Shown: positions 8,896-17,626 of the stretch, piece by piece
Layout: each line of letters opens with the position of its first letter
How positions within the stretch are numbered: position 1 is the stretch's first letter
Source: CAWAMR01 sp963783095
GTDB taxonomy: Bacteria > Planctomycetota > Planctomycetia > Gemmatales > Gemmataceae
Assembly: GCA_963783095.1 (NCBI GenBank)
Contig: CAWAMR010000003.1
Location: 434,001 to 498,000 of the forward strand
DNA: 64,000 nucleotides
Direction of reading: 5' to 3'
Made by a program: the position numbers and the translations under genes
The notes under the pieces: generated by a model
What the model saw: the letters and a program-made list of their open reading frames with translations, nothing else
What the model was told of the DNA's origin: nothing
Databases searched by the model: none

Positions 8896-9676
8896 TCAAA
8901 CGCTGCGCAGTTTGTCGAGCGCTAACCCAATGTCGGGGGCACGCATCAACGATTCGCCCACCAGGACTGCCTTGACCCCTGCCGATTGCAGTTGTTGCAA
9001 ATCGGCGTGGGTGCGAATGCCGCTTTCACTCACCACCGATCGATCGGAGGGCACACTGGGCAACAGGTTCAAGGTGTGGTTGAGGGTTGTTTGAAATGTT
9101 CGCAAATCGCGGTTGTTGATGCCGATCAATTCCGTGCCGCAATCGATGACGCGCGGCAACTCGATCGCATCGTGCAATTCGACCAGGACGTGCAAACCCA
9201 ACCCGACCGCTTCCCGATAGAGTTCTTGCAGCCGGTGATCGGGCAGGATCTCCGCGATCAACAACACCGCATCGGCACCAGCGACGCGAGCCTCAAGCAA
9301 TTGATAGCGATCGAGGATGAATTCCTTGCGCAAAACAGGTAGCTGAATGGCTTCGCGAATCGCAGTCAAATAGGCAAGATTGCCCTGGAAAAAGCGCTGA
9401 TCGGTCAACACGCTAATCGCATCCGCCCCGTGTGTTTCGTAGGTTTGGGCAATGGCAACAGGGTCAAAATCGGGTCGAATGACGCCGGCGGAGGGCGAGG
9501 CTTTCTTCACTTCGGCAATGATTCGCATGCCCGGGCTGCCGTAGCGCTTCCACGAAGTTCCGTGTCGGCGGCAACTTGGCGGTCAATTTTTCGAGATGTG
9601 CTTCGGAAACTTCACGACGGGCCGTGGCGATTTCATCCCATTTATAGGCGACAATTTCATCGAGAATGGTTGGCAT
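8896..9676 (-). CDS. trpC: Indole-3-glycerol phosphate synthase (frameshifted)
   Basis: TrpC closes 1-(2-carboxyphenylamino)-deoxyribulose phosphate to indole-3-glycerol phosphate in tryptophan synthesis. The N-terminal part (MPTILDEIVAYKWDEI to FVEALRQPG) is in one frame from the ATG at 9676. The rest (MRIIAEVKKASPSAG, ISVLTDQRFFQG, VLRKEFILDRYQ, GINNRDLRTF, SESGIRTHADL) is in another frame. Removing one G from CCCGGGC near 9530-9536 restores RQPGMRIIAEV, the family consensus, giving about 259 aa. One extra base, most likely a consensus error, as the gene is otherwise undamaged. First gene of a run with the two genes below it in coordinate. Confidence 0.93.
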
Positions 9677-9761
9677 GGCGGGTTTGTTCCAGGAAGCAAA
9701 TCGCTTCAAGTGCGACAGATGATAAGATAGCGACGAGCATCGTTCTTCCCAGAGGTGTCGT

Positions 9762-10880
9762 GTGCCGAATGCAACGCAATCAATTTGGTTGATGGTCTAC
9801 GCCTGGTTGGTGGTACTGGTCGCCGGCGGGCTGGCAGCAGGGGTTGTCTATTGGTTTCGGGTGCGGCAACCACTTTGGCAACCCCGGGATCATCGGGTTG
9901 TGCAATGGGATGGTTGGATGGTGCTTTTGCTCTTCTTTCTTATGCTCTTGTTGCCCTCGCTGGTTCATTCGCTTCTGGTCTCGACAGGATTTTTCCATTC
10001 CCTGTATGGTCCCGATTTCCCGATTGTTTCGCCCAATGGCGATGACATCGTGGCCGGTGTCAAGGAGGCTGCGAATCTGCGCGGATTGTGGGCGAATCTT
10101 TTGGCAGTCCCTCTGGTCATCGCGCTGATTCTTGTGGGATTACGGCTCCTATATCGCGTAGATCCTTCGGAACTGGGACTGACGGGCGATCATTTCTCGG
10201 CGAACCTGGTGCTGGGCTGGCTCATCTGGTTGATCCTTACACCGATCGTTTTTGCAGTCTACTTTTTCGCTCTGGTGTTACTCGGCGACAAGCCCGACCA
10301 ACATGGTCTGACTCAATTGGGTAGCTATGCCGGCACACGAGAATGGGCCATCTTCGGTGTTTCCGTGACGGTTCTGGCCCCGTGTATCGAAGAGATTCTT
10401 TTTCGTGGAGTGTTACTCTTCTGGTTACTGAAAATGCCCGATGTCAGTCCGATGAAACCGGCGGAGCTTCCACCCGCACGCCGGGCCGATGTCTGTTACG
10501 GTGCCGGGCTTCTCCTATCCTTGAAACCGCTGTTTGATGCATTAGAAAGAGGCGTGCGAGGAACCGAACTGGCCCGACCGCTGGCACCGATGATTTTCAT
10601 ATTGGCGTTACTGCCGTTTTACCTGTTATTGCCGTTAAGCCCCTGGTTGCGACTACGCACTCGCCTACCGTCGGCGCAAGAGATCCGCGCGATCCTGGCA
10701 ACTTCGATTCTCTTTGCCGCAGTCCATTCGAGTGTTTGGCCTTCACCGATCCCGCTGTTTGTCCTTGGATTGGGGTTGGGCTACGTTACCGTCCGAACGA
10801 GAAGCCTTGTGCCTGCGATTTTGATCCACTCGTTGTTCAACTCGGTCTCAGCGGTTTATTTGGCGATCGGGGGAGAATAA
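9762..10880 (+). CDS. CPBP-family intramembrane metalloprotease
   Basis: 372 aa from a GTG start at 9762 with AGAGGTG before it. At least eight hydrophobic segments. The CPBP/Abi signature is present: PCIEEILFRGVLLF (EE-x3-R, about residues 209-222), FAAVHSSVW (second His motif) and VPAILIHSLFNSVS (third His/Asn motif). These enzymes cleave within membranes and include CAAX prenyl proteases and bacteriocin self-immunity proteins; the substrate here is unknown. It is divergent from trpC, sharing an 85-bp intergenic region. Confidence 0.9.
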   Translation: MPNATQSIWLMVYAWLVVLVAGGLAAGVVYWFRVRQPLWQPRDHRVVQWDGWMVLLLFFLMLLLPSLVHSLLVSTGFFHSLYGPDFPIVSPNGDDIVAGVKEAANLRGLWANLLAVPLVIALILVGLRLLYRVDPSELGLTGDHFSANLVLGWLIWLILTPIVFAVYFFALVLLGDKPDQHGLTQLGSYAGTREWAIFGVSVTVLAPCIEEILFRGVLLFWLLKMPDVSPMKPAELPPARRADVCYGAGLLLSLKPLFDALERGVRGTELARPLAPMIFILALLPFYLLLPLSPWLRLRTRLPSAQEIRAILATSILFAAVHSSVWPSPIPLFVLGLGLGYVTVRTRSLVPAILIHSLFNSVSAVYLAIGGE

Positions 10881-10907
10881 TTCCAATGCAACAAACGGCA
10901 ATCGCCG

Positions 10908-11621
10908 TTAGCGTGACATTTCTCCCGGAACAGGGCGATCGACGATGCCAAGATACCTTTCGATCCGTTGCTCGATGAATAGCGCTTCATAGGGATCGCA
11001 TAGACGGTCGATCACTTTGACTTTTCTTCCGTCCTTCGTGAGCGCGCTAACTTCGTAGCTATAACTGATGTCGCGCTTGCTCTGATGAACCGCTTGTTCG
11101 CAATAAAGCTGGTCGATTTGCTCAACCGGAATTCGACGATTTCCGAAAAATGGAAGCGGACCGTGGCGGACAGTCAATTCCGCACTCCCGACCCGGATCG
11201 TCGTTCGATTCAGGAATCCAGCCAAGGCGTTGTAGGTCAGCCAAATCCCAAGAACGGCGTGCGGCAACGTGAATATGAAGATGATCGACAGGAACCCGAT
11301 GTTTGCCCACGGCCCCGAATACAATTCGATCAGAATACCATCCCAAAAAACGAGGAAGAGTGCTAGCAAAATGAACTCCCCGTCAAACCAGCGCCAGGAA
11401 ATCGTAAATCCGTGGCCGTCATCGGCGATATTGAACCGAGTCGGAATTGGGAATTCTCCCTGTACCGGAACGGTGGGAGAAGGGATGGGCTCAGCAGGAT
11501 GGGCAATAAATTCCCGAAGATCGACCAAAGCATGACAACGACGACATTTCCCGATCAGTTCGGTAAGATTCATGTCGTCGCTTTCGATCTGCGATCCGCA
11601 CGAAGGGCAGTTCACTTGCAT
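10908..11621 (-). CDS. Zinc-ribbon membrane protein, unknown function
   Basis: 237 aa. The N-terminus has two CxxC pairs (NCPSCGSQIE and CRRCHALVD), a zinc ribbon. Two hydrophobic helices follow at about residues 79-98 and 104-135, then a cytoplasmic or periplasmic domain with RVGSAELTVRHGPLPFFG, resembling the PH-like region after paired membrane helices in DUF3592-type proteins. It lies 23 bases after the ygfZ stop on the same strand, so the two may form an operon. I do not recognise a specific family. Confidence 0.7.
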   Translation of the reverse strand: MQVNCPSCGSQIESDDMNLTELIGKCRRCHALVDLREFIAHPAEPIPSPTVPVQGEFPIPTRFNIADDGHGFTISWRWFDGEFILLALFLVFWDGILIELYSGPWANIGFLSIIFIFTLPHAVLGIWLTYNALAGFLNRTTIRVGSAELTVRHGPLPFFGNRRIPVEQIDQLYCEQAVHQSKRDISYSYEVSALTKDGRKVKVIDRLCDPYEALFIEQRIERYLGIVDRPVPGEMSR

Positions 11622-11644
11622 CGGAAGGTTCTCATGTATCCGGT

Positions 11645-12731
11645 CTACAAACTTTGCACCACCTCAACCGGAGCCCGACCGGAAGTGGTTTCCACTTCGA
11701 GCCGGGTTCCCGGTTCTTGATGCCCACGGCGAACATAACCCAGTGCGATCGGTGCTCCCAGTCGAGGCGACTGGATCGATGATGTGACCAGTCCCACTTC
11801 ACTGCCATCCCGAAACAGTTTTGCCCCCTTGGCCAATGGCTCTCCTTCCAACACTTTCAACGACATGAAGGCCCGATTGACATGCCCCGCCCGATCGCGC
11901 GCCATCACCGATCGGCTCCTGTCCCAGAAAACATCCCTTCGTATAACTCACCGCCCGCAGCGCCTTGGCCACTTCCATCACGAAGCGGTTTTCATCGATG
12001 TCGATTCCATAAATCGGTGTGCCTGCTTCGATGCGGAGGATCTCAAAACTATCCAACCCTGCTGGTTTCGCTCCGGCGGCAACAAGCATTTGCCAGACGC
12101 CTTCGGCCTTAGCGTTCAGACAGACAATGTCATATCCTGGAACACCGAGCGGGTCATGGCGACGGATGTGGCAGGTCGCGTTCAGGCCGAAGGTGCGCTC
12201 CATGTGCTGAAATTCCGTCAAGGGTGGGATGGCATCTCCGATTGCTCGTTCGAGGATTTCCGTCGCTTTTGGGCCGGAGAGATGCATCTGCGCAAAGGCA
12301 TCCGTTCGATCCGTCAACTCGACCTGTTCGGCGATCAGATGTTTGTCGAGATGCTTCAGCAGCTTTTCTTGATAGCCGGCGGTCACGTCGAGCCAGAAAG
12401 CATCCTTGCCCCCTTCGACCCGGACGCGATAAATCAGGGCGTATCCCAATGTCTTGGCCCGCAGGTCGCAGAAATAGGCTTCACAGCCTGCCCCGAGAGG
12501 AAGATTCTTGATCTCGTTTGTGGAAAGATTGTGCAAAAACACCGGGGCTTCCGGCCCCGCGACTTCCAGCTTCCCCTGATTGGAACGATCGAAGATCGCA
12601 GCACCATCGAGGGCTGCGCAATATTCTTCCAGAGTATTTCCATAATGAGCAGGTAACTGCCACCCGCCCAGGTCCGTGAAGTCGGCCCCCGCGCGGCGAG
12701 TGATTTCGTGAAGCGGCGACAAGTTTGGCAT
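11645..12731 (-). CDS. ygfZ: YgfZ/GcvT-like folate-binding protein (frameshifted)
   Basis: About 361 aa if joined. YgfZ proteins use tetrahydrofolate in iron-sulfur cluster assembly or repair and share the aminomethyltransferase (GcvT) fold. The first part (FTDLGGWQLPAHYGN, AIFDRSNQGKLEVAGPEA, GTPIYGIDIDENRF, YTKGCFLGQEPI) is in one frame. The ending MARDRAGHVNRAF to VEVVQSL is in another. Deleting one G near 11908 gives KGCFLGQEPIVMARDRAG, which matches the YgfZ signature K-G-C-[FY]-x-G-Q-E-x3-R. One extra base; probably a consensus error. Followed by the zinc-ribbon gene. Confidence 0.88.
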
Positions 12732-12772
12732 GGATGAAATCTCAGGTCATGGGCGAGCCGCCGGGTGATTAC

Positions 12773-12974
12773 GTAGGGCGGGTCGAGGCTTTGCGAGGCC
12801 CGCCAGTACAGCAATAGCGCTTTGCCGATTCACTTACGTAGGGCGGGTCGAGGCTTTGCGAGGCCCGCCGGTAGAGCTTACGTAGGGCGGGTCGAGGCTT
12901 TGCGAGGCCCGCCAGTACAGCAATAGCGCTTTGCCGATTCACGGCGGGCCTCGCAAAGCCTCGACCCGCCCTAC
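12773..12974. repeat. Four copies of a 32-bp repeat (three direct, one inverted)
   Basis: The 32-mer starts GTAGGGCGGGTCGAGGC and ends TTGCGAGGCCCGCC. Direct copies lie at 12773-12804, 12838-12869 and 12882-12913, an inverted copy at 12943-12974. Copies 1 and 3 are each followed by the same 29 bp (12805-12833, 12914-12942), so a 109-bp unit is duplicated. The same 32-mer forms an inverted pair at 60933-61017. Each copy also contains a short GGGC/GCCC palindrome. It fills the gap between ygfZ and the LarA-like gene. Confidence 0.92.
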
Positions 12975-13010
12975 GGTACGGTTGCGGGCAAACCCCGTTT
13001 TTGGGAATCG

Positions 13011-14228
13011 TCACTCCCTGACCTCAACCCGGCATTTGTGTGCATCGGACAGAACCAGACAGCGCTCCGCCCCGTCTACCAGGCGTTGGACTTCGTTCGG
13101 TGAAACGATGGGCGTTGCAAAGAGTTCTTCCACGATTGAAGGGTTCAAGCCGCTCGCCAGATAGAGGCGAGTTTGCAGCGCAGCGCTTACCCATTGCATC
13201 AAAGCAACGAAGTCCGCCGGTTTCTTCTCCATCAGCAATCGGGGTGCGATCGAAGGGTCGTCGATGCGTCGCAGCATTTCGATCCCTTCACCGCCGGCGG
13301 GTTCCGTCTCGCAGAGGATCACGACGCATCCGCCCTCTTTCACGACGCCGGCAGCAACGGATGCAGTGCGCGCGATGGTTGCGAAATCTTGTCGAGCCGG
13401 GTCGCCGCCAATCGTCGCGACGACCACGTCGGCCTTCTGGGGAACGGCGAGGTGGTAGCGATCGTTCAACATCTTGATGCCGGCGTCGCTACTGTCGAGC
13501 AATCCGGCCACAAGCTGGCAAATACCGTCGCCTTCCCCCTCGATCACCTGAATGAGAATCGGTGCACCCAGAAGCGCGCTGACCTCCCGCGCTTCGATCC
13601 ACAATGGGTTGTCGTCGAGTTCGGTCGATCCGCTCGGGAACTGTTCGAGGGCAGCGCGCCGGATTTCCTGGTCGGCCAGAGCTGGATATAGGGCGGCTTC
13701 TCCGCCCGAATAACCCTCAAGGGCATCGTAACCTCGCCTGGTGAGGATGATGCTCTGATCGGCATCGACCAGCGTCCGGTTCAGGTAGATTCTGCGCCCC
13801 TTTTTCGTGGTCGCGAGATAGCTGAGTCGATTCCGGTCGGCGGCATTGTGGACTTCCGTGCGCACGTCGGCGAGTTCGTCAGGTAATTCATCGATCCATT
13901 CTCGACGCGACTCGCCGGTCGGTGCAATCAATGTGACCGCATCCGGTGCGATTCCGAGAACGGTCAGGTATTCCAGCACCCCGGTCACCAACTGTCCCAG
14001 GCAGGGTAAGCCCTCGTCAATGACCACGGCGACGCGATCTTCCGGAGTAAACGCTTTTCGCAACGGAAAACCGACGCCGCTGGGATGGTCGAGCGCTTCC
14101 TTGACGGCACGATGCGGATCGGCGATCGGGCCATCCAGCGGAACCCGACGGGAGGCAACGATGAGCCGATCGGGATCGACCTGGATCGTCCAGGTGTCCC
14201 GGCCGACGATGAGAGATAATGGTTTCAT
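13011..14228 (-). CDS. LarA-like (DUF2088) nickel-pincer racemase family protein
   Basis: 405 aa from the ATG at 14228 (a second in-frame ATG six codons upstream is also possible). The N-terminal part carries PLRKAFTPEDRVAVVIDEG and VTLIAPTGESRR, matching the DUF2088/LarA N-terminal domain, and the middle has VGPVVATIGGDPARQDF-like text (DVVVATIGGDPARQD) of the C-terminal domain. LarA uses a nickel-pincer nucleotide to racemise lactate; homologues act on other alpha-hydroxyacids. The cofactor genes larBCE are not in the window, so substrate and even activity are uncertain. Divergent from the 14495 gene. Confidence 0.8.
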   Translation of the reverse strand: MKPLSLIVGRDTWTIQVDPDRLIVASRRVPLDGPIADPHRAVKEALDHPSGVGFPLRKAFTPEDRVAVVIDEGLPCLGQLVTGVLEYLTVLGIAPDAVTLIAPTGESRREWIDELPDELADVRTEVHNAADRNRLSYLATTKKGRRIYLNRTLVDADQSIILTRRGYDALEGYSGGEAALYPALADQEIRRAALEQFPSGSTELDDNPLWIEAREVSALLGAPILIQVIEGEGDGICQLVAGLLDSSDAGIKMLNDRYHLAVPQKADVVVATIGGDPARQDFATIARTASVAAGVVKEGGCVVILCETEPAGGEGIEMLRRIDDPSIAPRLLMEKKPADFVALMQWVSAALQTRLYLASGLNPSIVEELFATPIVSPNEVQRLVDGAERCLVLSDAHKCRVEVRE

Positions 14229-14246
14229 CAAAACACTCAAAGGCAC

Positions 14247-14494
14247 GCACCGGCTTCAACCAGCGAGTGCCTTTGCTCCTCAGGGACACATCACAATGTT
14301 GCCGGGCCAACATCGGGTATCGGAATGGGAATTATACGACACCCGCCCAAGAACGACACGTGAACTGGAGAGGAGGCCGGACTCCTCACGCTCTATGTGA
14401 AGATTTCGGCTTCCTGTGCGAGTCTATGGCATTTCAACTATTTACCTGTAAATTACCGCAAATGTTTCTTCGGTGCTCGTTCGTGGGAGACACC
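14247..14494. other. Divergent intergenic region
   Basis: About 250 bp between the LarA-like start and the first squalene-cyclase-like gene. The plus-strand frame is open through it, but there is no coding signature and the signal peptide begins only at 14495. No repeat or clear sigma-70 promoter was recognised. Confidence 0.5.
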
Positions 14495-16420
14495 ATGCAA
14501 CCCAGACTTCCTAGCGCTGTGATCTTTTTGGTAGTGACGATCGTTTCATCTTCGCCCGTCGGGTTGACAGCGGAACCCGACAAGCAAAAAATCCAGGCCG
14601 CGATCCAAAAAGGGGCGGATTACCTCATCCAAGTTTACAAGCCAGGCGCGGCATTCCCCGGCTATACGTATGCGCTCGGCTACGCAAGTTTGGCCGGAAT
14701 GGCACTCCTGGAAAGCGGCGTGGATCCGAAGAACCCTTCGCTTCAGAACATCATCCAACTGGTTCGCGCGGGCTGTCTTCAAGCCACGAGCACCTATCAT
14801 GTGTCGCTATGCATCATGTTTTTGGATCGACTCGGAGATCCTTTCGATCGACCCTTTATCCAGTTCCTCGGTGCTCGATTATTGAGCGGTCAAAAAGAGA
14901 GTGGAGGATGGAGTTACCAGAACGGCACCGCATTGAGTCCTGTGGACGAAATGCGTCTGCGCGCTGCCTTCAAAACCGGTAAATCTCGCCCCGACGAGGT
15001 CACGACGGCCCGACCCAAGAAGACGAAACCTCGAGATGATCTCAAAGATCCCGGCGATCCGAAGAAGGAACCATCCCGAAAAGAGGATTCCAACAGCGGC
15101 GGAGTCTCGTTGCATCCGGAAGTCGGAAGGATTATCAATCAAATGCAGGCCCCTTCCAGTCAACCTGCGAACAGTATAGCCGTTCTCCAGGCCGACAACT
15201 CGAACACTCAGTTTGCGATATTGGGTTTGTGGTGTGCACGTCGGCATGGCGTGCCTATCGAAAAAGCGATGCTGCTCGTCGACAAACGATTTCGAAAAAC
15301 GCAGTCGGGAACTGGAGTTTGGACGTATGGAGCGCCAAACGCGGCATCAAACGCCCAATCGATGACATGTGCCGGTTTAATCGGTATGGCAGTTAGTTAT
15401 GGTGCAGCGGAAATCGCGTCGAAGAAGGTCGCCGACCCGGAGGTACCAAAAGAAACTCGTGCAAACCTGGCCGAGGATTCGAGTGTACAGTCAGGCTTCA
15501 GGGCCCTCGGCGGCTTTCTGAACCAGGCCAAGAAACTTACTGATGCTCAAGTTCGGAACGGAGCTCTCAACCCTGCCGTGGGAGACCTTGGAAGAAATCT
15601 CTATTTTCTCTGGTCGCTCGAACGAGTCGGCGTTATCTTTGGGAAAACAACGATCGGGGATGTAGACTGGTATTCCTGGGGAGCTGACCAATTGGTCAAA
15701 ACACAGACTCCCGAAGGGAGTTGGAAATCCAATTTCGCCGGATCAGCGCTCGAACTCAATGCCTCGTTGGGCCTATTATTCCTGAATCGCGCCAACGTGG
15801 CCAAGGATCTCACGGCCTATCTCAGGGGCAAAGCCCGTTTGGGCGACTCCACTTTGAAAAGTTCCTCGACCATAGTACCGAAAGATCCGTCCCGGAAGCC
15901 CGTCGAAACCAACACGATAACTGACCCGAAAGTGACGAAACCCGGAAGCGATTTTGACATACAAGCAGCCCAACTCATGGAAAAAGTCCTCAGTGCTTCG
16001 GGAGCAAGACGGATGGAAATCGTCGAAACGCTCCGGGATTCCAAGGGAGCTGTCTATACCGAAGCACTGAAATTGTCGGCCGGCAAATTGACGGGAGCTG
16101 CGCAAGCGCAGGTTCGTGAAGCGCTCGCCCGTCGCCTGACACGTATGAAGGCTTCAACCCTTCGCGAGATGCTCGCGGATCCGAGCGGTGAAATTCGCGC
16201 TGCCGCGGCAACGGCCTGCGCTTTGAAGGCGGATAAACAATATATTCCCGATTTGATAGGCTCCTTTACCGACAAGGATCCGTTGGTGCTTCAGGCAATC
16301 CACGCATCGTTGGTAAGTCTCACGGGTAAAGACTTTGGGCCGGAAGCCAACGCCGGTGATGAGGAACGAAAACTCGCAGTTCTGGCCTGGCGAAAGTGGT
16401 GGACTACGCAAAAGAATTGA
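14495..16420 (+). CDS. Secreted prenyltransferase/squalene-oxidase-repeat protein with C-terminal HEAT-like region, paralogue 1
   Basis: 641 aa from the ATG at 14495 (GGGAG 6 bases upstream); this start gives a signal peptide ending near SSPVGLTA. The body shows the alpha-alpha toroid repeats of the squalene cyclase/prenyltransferase fold: KIQAAIQKGADYLI, LGYASLAGMALLESGVD, STYHVSLCIMFLDRLGD, FAILGLWCARRHGV and LYFLWSLERVGVIFG. The C-terminus is helical and HEAT-like: EALARRLTRMKASTLREML, EIRAAAATACALKADKQYIP. Cyclase catalytic DXDD is not evident, so this is probably a binding or glycan/lipid-acting scaffold in the periplasm. First of three tandem paralogues; this one is intact. Confidence 0.85.
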   Translation: MQPRLPSAVIFLVVTIVSSSPVGLTAEPDKQKIQAAIQKGADYLIQVYKPGAAFPGYTYALGYASLAGMALLESGVDPKNPSLQNIIQLVRAGCLQATSTYHVSLCIMFLDRLGDPFDRPFIQFLGARLLSGQKESGGWSYQNGTALSPVDEMRLRAAFKTGKSRPDEVTTARPKKTKPRDDLKDPGDPKKEPSRKEDSNSGGVSLHPEVGRIINQMQAPSSQPANSIAVLQADNSNTQFAILGLWCARRHGVPIEKAMLLVDKRFRKTQSGTGVWTYGAPNAASNAQSMTCAGLIGMAVSYGAAEIASKKVADPEVPKETRANLAEDSSVQSGFRALGGFLNQAKKLTDAQVRNGALNPAVGDLGRNLYFLWSLERVGVIFGKTTIGDVDWYSWGADQLVKTQTPEGSWKSNFAGSALELNASLGLLFLNRANVAKDLTAYLRGKARLGDSTLKSSSTIVPKDPSRKPVETNTITDPKVTKPGSDFDIQAAQLMEKVLSASGARRMEIVETLRDSKGAVYTEALKLSAGKLTGAAQAQVREALARRLTRMKASTLREMLADPSGEIRAAAATACALKADKQYIPDLIGSFTDKDPLVLQAIHASLVSLTGKDFGPEANAGDEERKLAVLAWRKWWTTQKN

Positions 16421-16465
16421 TTTCATCTCGCCCTGGGCGGGTTCAGGAAAATACTCGGAGCTGTC

Positions 16466-17548
16466 ATGGCCGGTGTCGAAGACCGTATCCGCGCGATCCT
16501 TGGTGTTGGAAGTAATGATCCTATTCCCCAGTCCAACGAGGAAAATCTCCGAAAGTATCATGGCTATTTGACGACGAACCTGTCGTTGCCTTTCCAGGCG
16601 TTTTATGTGCAGGAAACCGGTGCAATGGAGCCTAAGGAGTGCTCGATTGAGGTAGCGCGACTACTCGATCCCGATATTGACGATGGTGATGAAGGTTTGT
16701 TGTGCGAGGTCATTGAAGACGGAGAATTGGGTGAGTTGCCGTTGTGGGAAATCGAAGCGATCGGGAGCGACAAAAACAAACAACTCATTGAAGACTACGC
16801 TTTTTGGTTTGGCAACGATGCGGACGGTCTTCCCGCGTCCATGGCTCTCGAACTATTGAGGGGTGAGCTTGGCAATCTTCCCCTCGACAAGCTTCCCCCC
16901 GCTTTACGCGAACTACTCCAACAGTTTCCCACGGACGAGCACGGCTTTCCGCAGGGTCTTTCACCGGAAATGGCACCGGTCATGCCGGGTGGGAAGTCAG
17001 CGGCCTCGATCGGAGTGAAGATTTTGGCCGGGCTGACCTTGTGCGGTATTATTCAGGGTTCGCTGCTGGCGACGCGGGAAAGTGCTCTGCCGGCCACAAT
17101 CATCGCCGGCAGCATATTCGGGCTGCTTGGTCTCATGGTGGGTGCCCGAGCGGGACGGATGTTCGGAGCGATGACTCAAAATTCATCCAGTTTGGTTTTC
17201 GGCGGTTTCGTTGGAACAATCCTGGGTGCCATCGCCGGAGCAACGATCGGCGTGCTGATTGCGGCATTTTTGGGTACGGCTCTCGGCGTGATCGCCGGTG
17301 TGGTCATCGCTGAACTCCTGAATTACTGCGGCTTGAAACGGATCAACATGGTTTCAGGTGCAATCCTGGGCGCATTGGCAGGGGCAGTGGGGCTGGCCTT
17401 TTATACGGATCAGGATGCTGCGCTCTATGGGACATTGCACGGTGCCTGGATCGGTGCGGTCAGTGGAATCGGGCTATTGCTACTGATTGCGGCGGTCGTG
17501 TTCGCGTTTTCGCGCAAGTCGATCGGCCTCGATCGTTTTCCTCGATAA
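16466..17548 (+). CDS. Membrane protein with calcium-binding-like N-terminus and Gly-rich helices
   Basis: 360 aa. The N-terminal 130 residues (YHGYLTTNLSLPFQAFY, LLDPDIDDGDEGLLCEV, NKQLIEDYAFWFGN) resemble the small acidic calcium-binding domain found in planctomycetes and cyanobacteria. Residues about 175-350 are several Gly/Ala-rich membrane segments with repeated G-x3-G (GGFVGTILGAIAGATIGVLIA), like glycine-zipper domains. The GGAG ribosome site overlaps the end of the previous gene's trailer. It lies between paralogues 1 and 2 on the same strand, 45 bases after the first, so a common transcript is likely. Function unknown. Confidence 0.7.
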   Translation: MAGVEDRIRAILGVGSNDPIPQSNEENLRKYHGYLTTNLSLPFQAFYVQETGAMEPKECSIEVARLLDPDIDDGDEGLLCEVIEDGELGELPLWEIEAIGSDKNKQLIEDYAFWFGNDADGLPASMALELLRGELGNLPLDKLPPALRELLQQFPTDEHGFPQGLSPEMAPVMPGGKSAASIGVKILAGLTLCGIIQGSLLATRESALPATIIAGSIFGLLGLMVGARAGRMFGAMTQNSSSLVFGGFVGTILGAIAGATIGVLIAAFLGTALGVIAGVVIAELLNYCGLKRINMVSGAILGALAGAVGLAFYTDQDAALYGTLHGAWIGAVSGIGLLLLIAAVVFAFSRKSIGLDRFPR

Positions 17549-17626
17549 TCCCGTAGCATTTCACTTGGGAAGAGCGTAAACTGGATCTAGCAAATCCTCC
17601 CCGGCTTTCTATACGGAGGAAACCCG

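Noticed and set aside
11784..12656. 290-residue plus-strand frame opposite ygfZ
   Set aside because: Antisense to a gene with strong family motifs; no independent signal.
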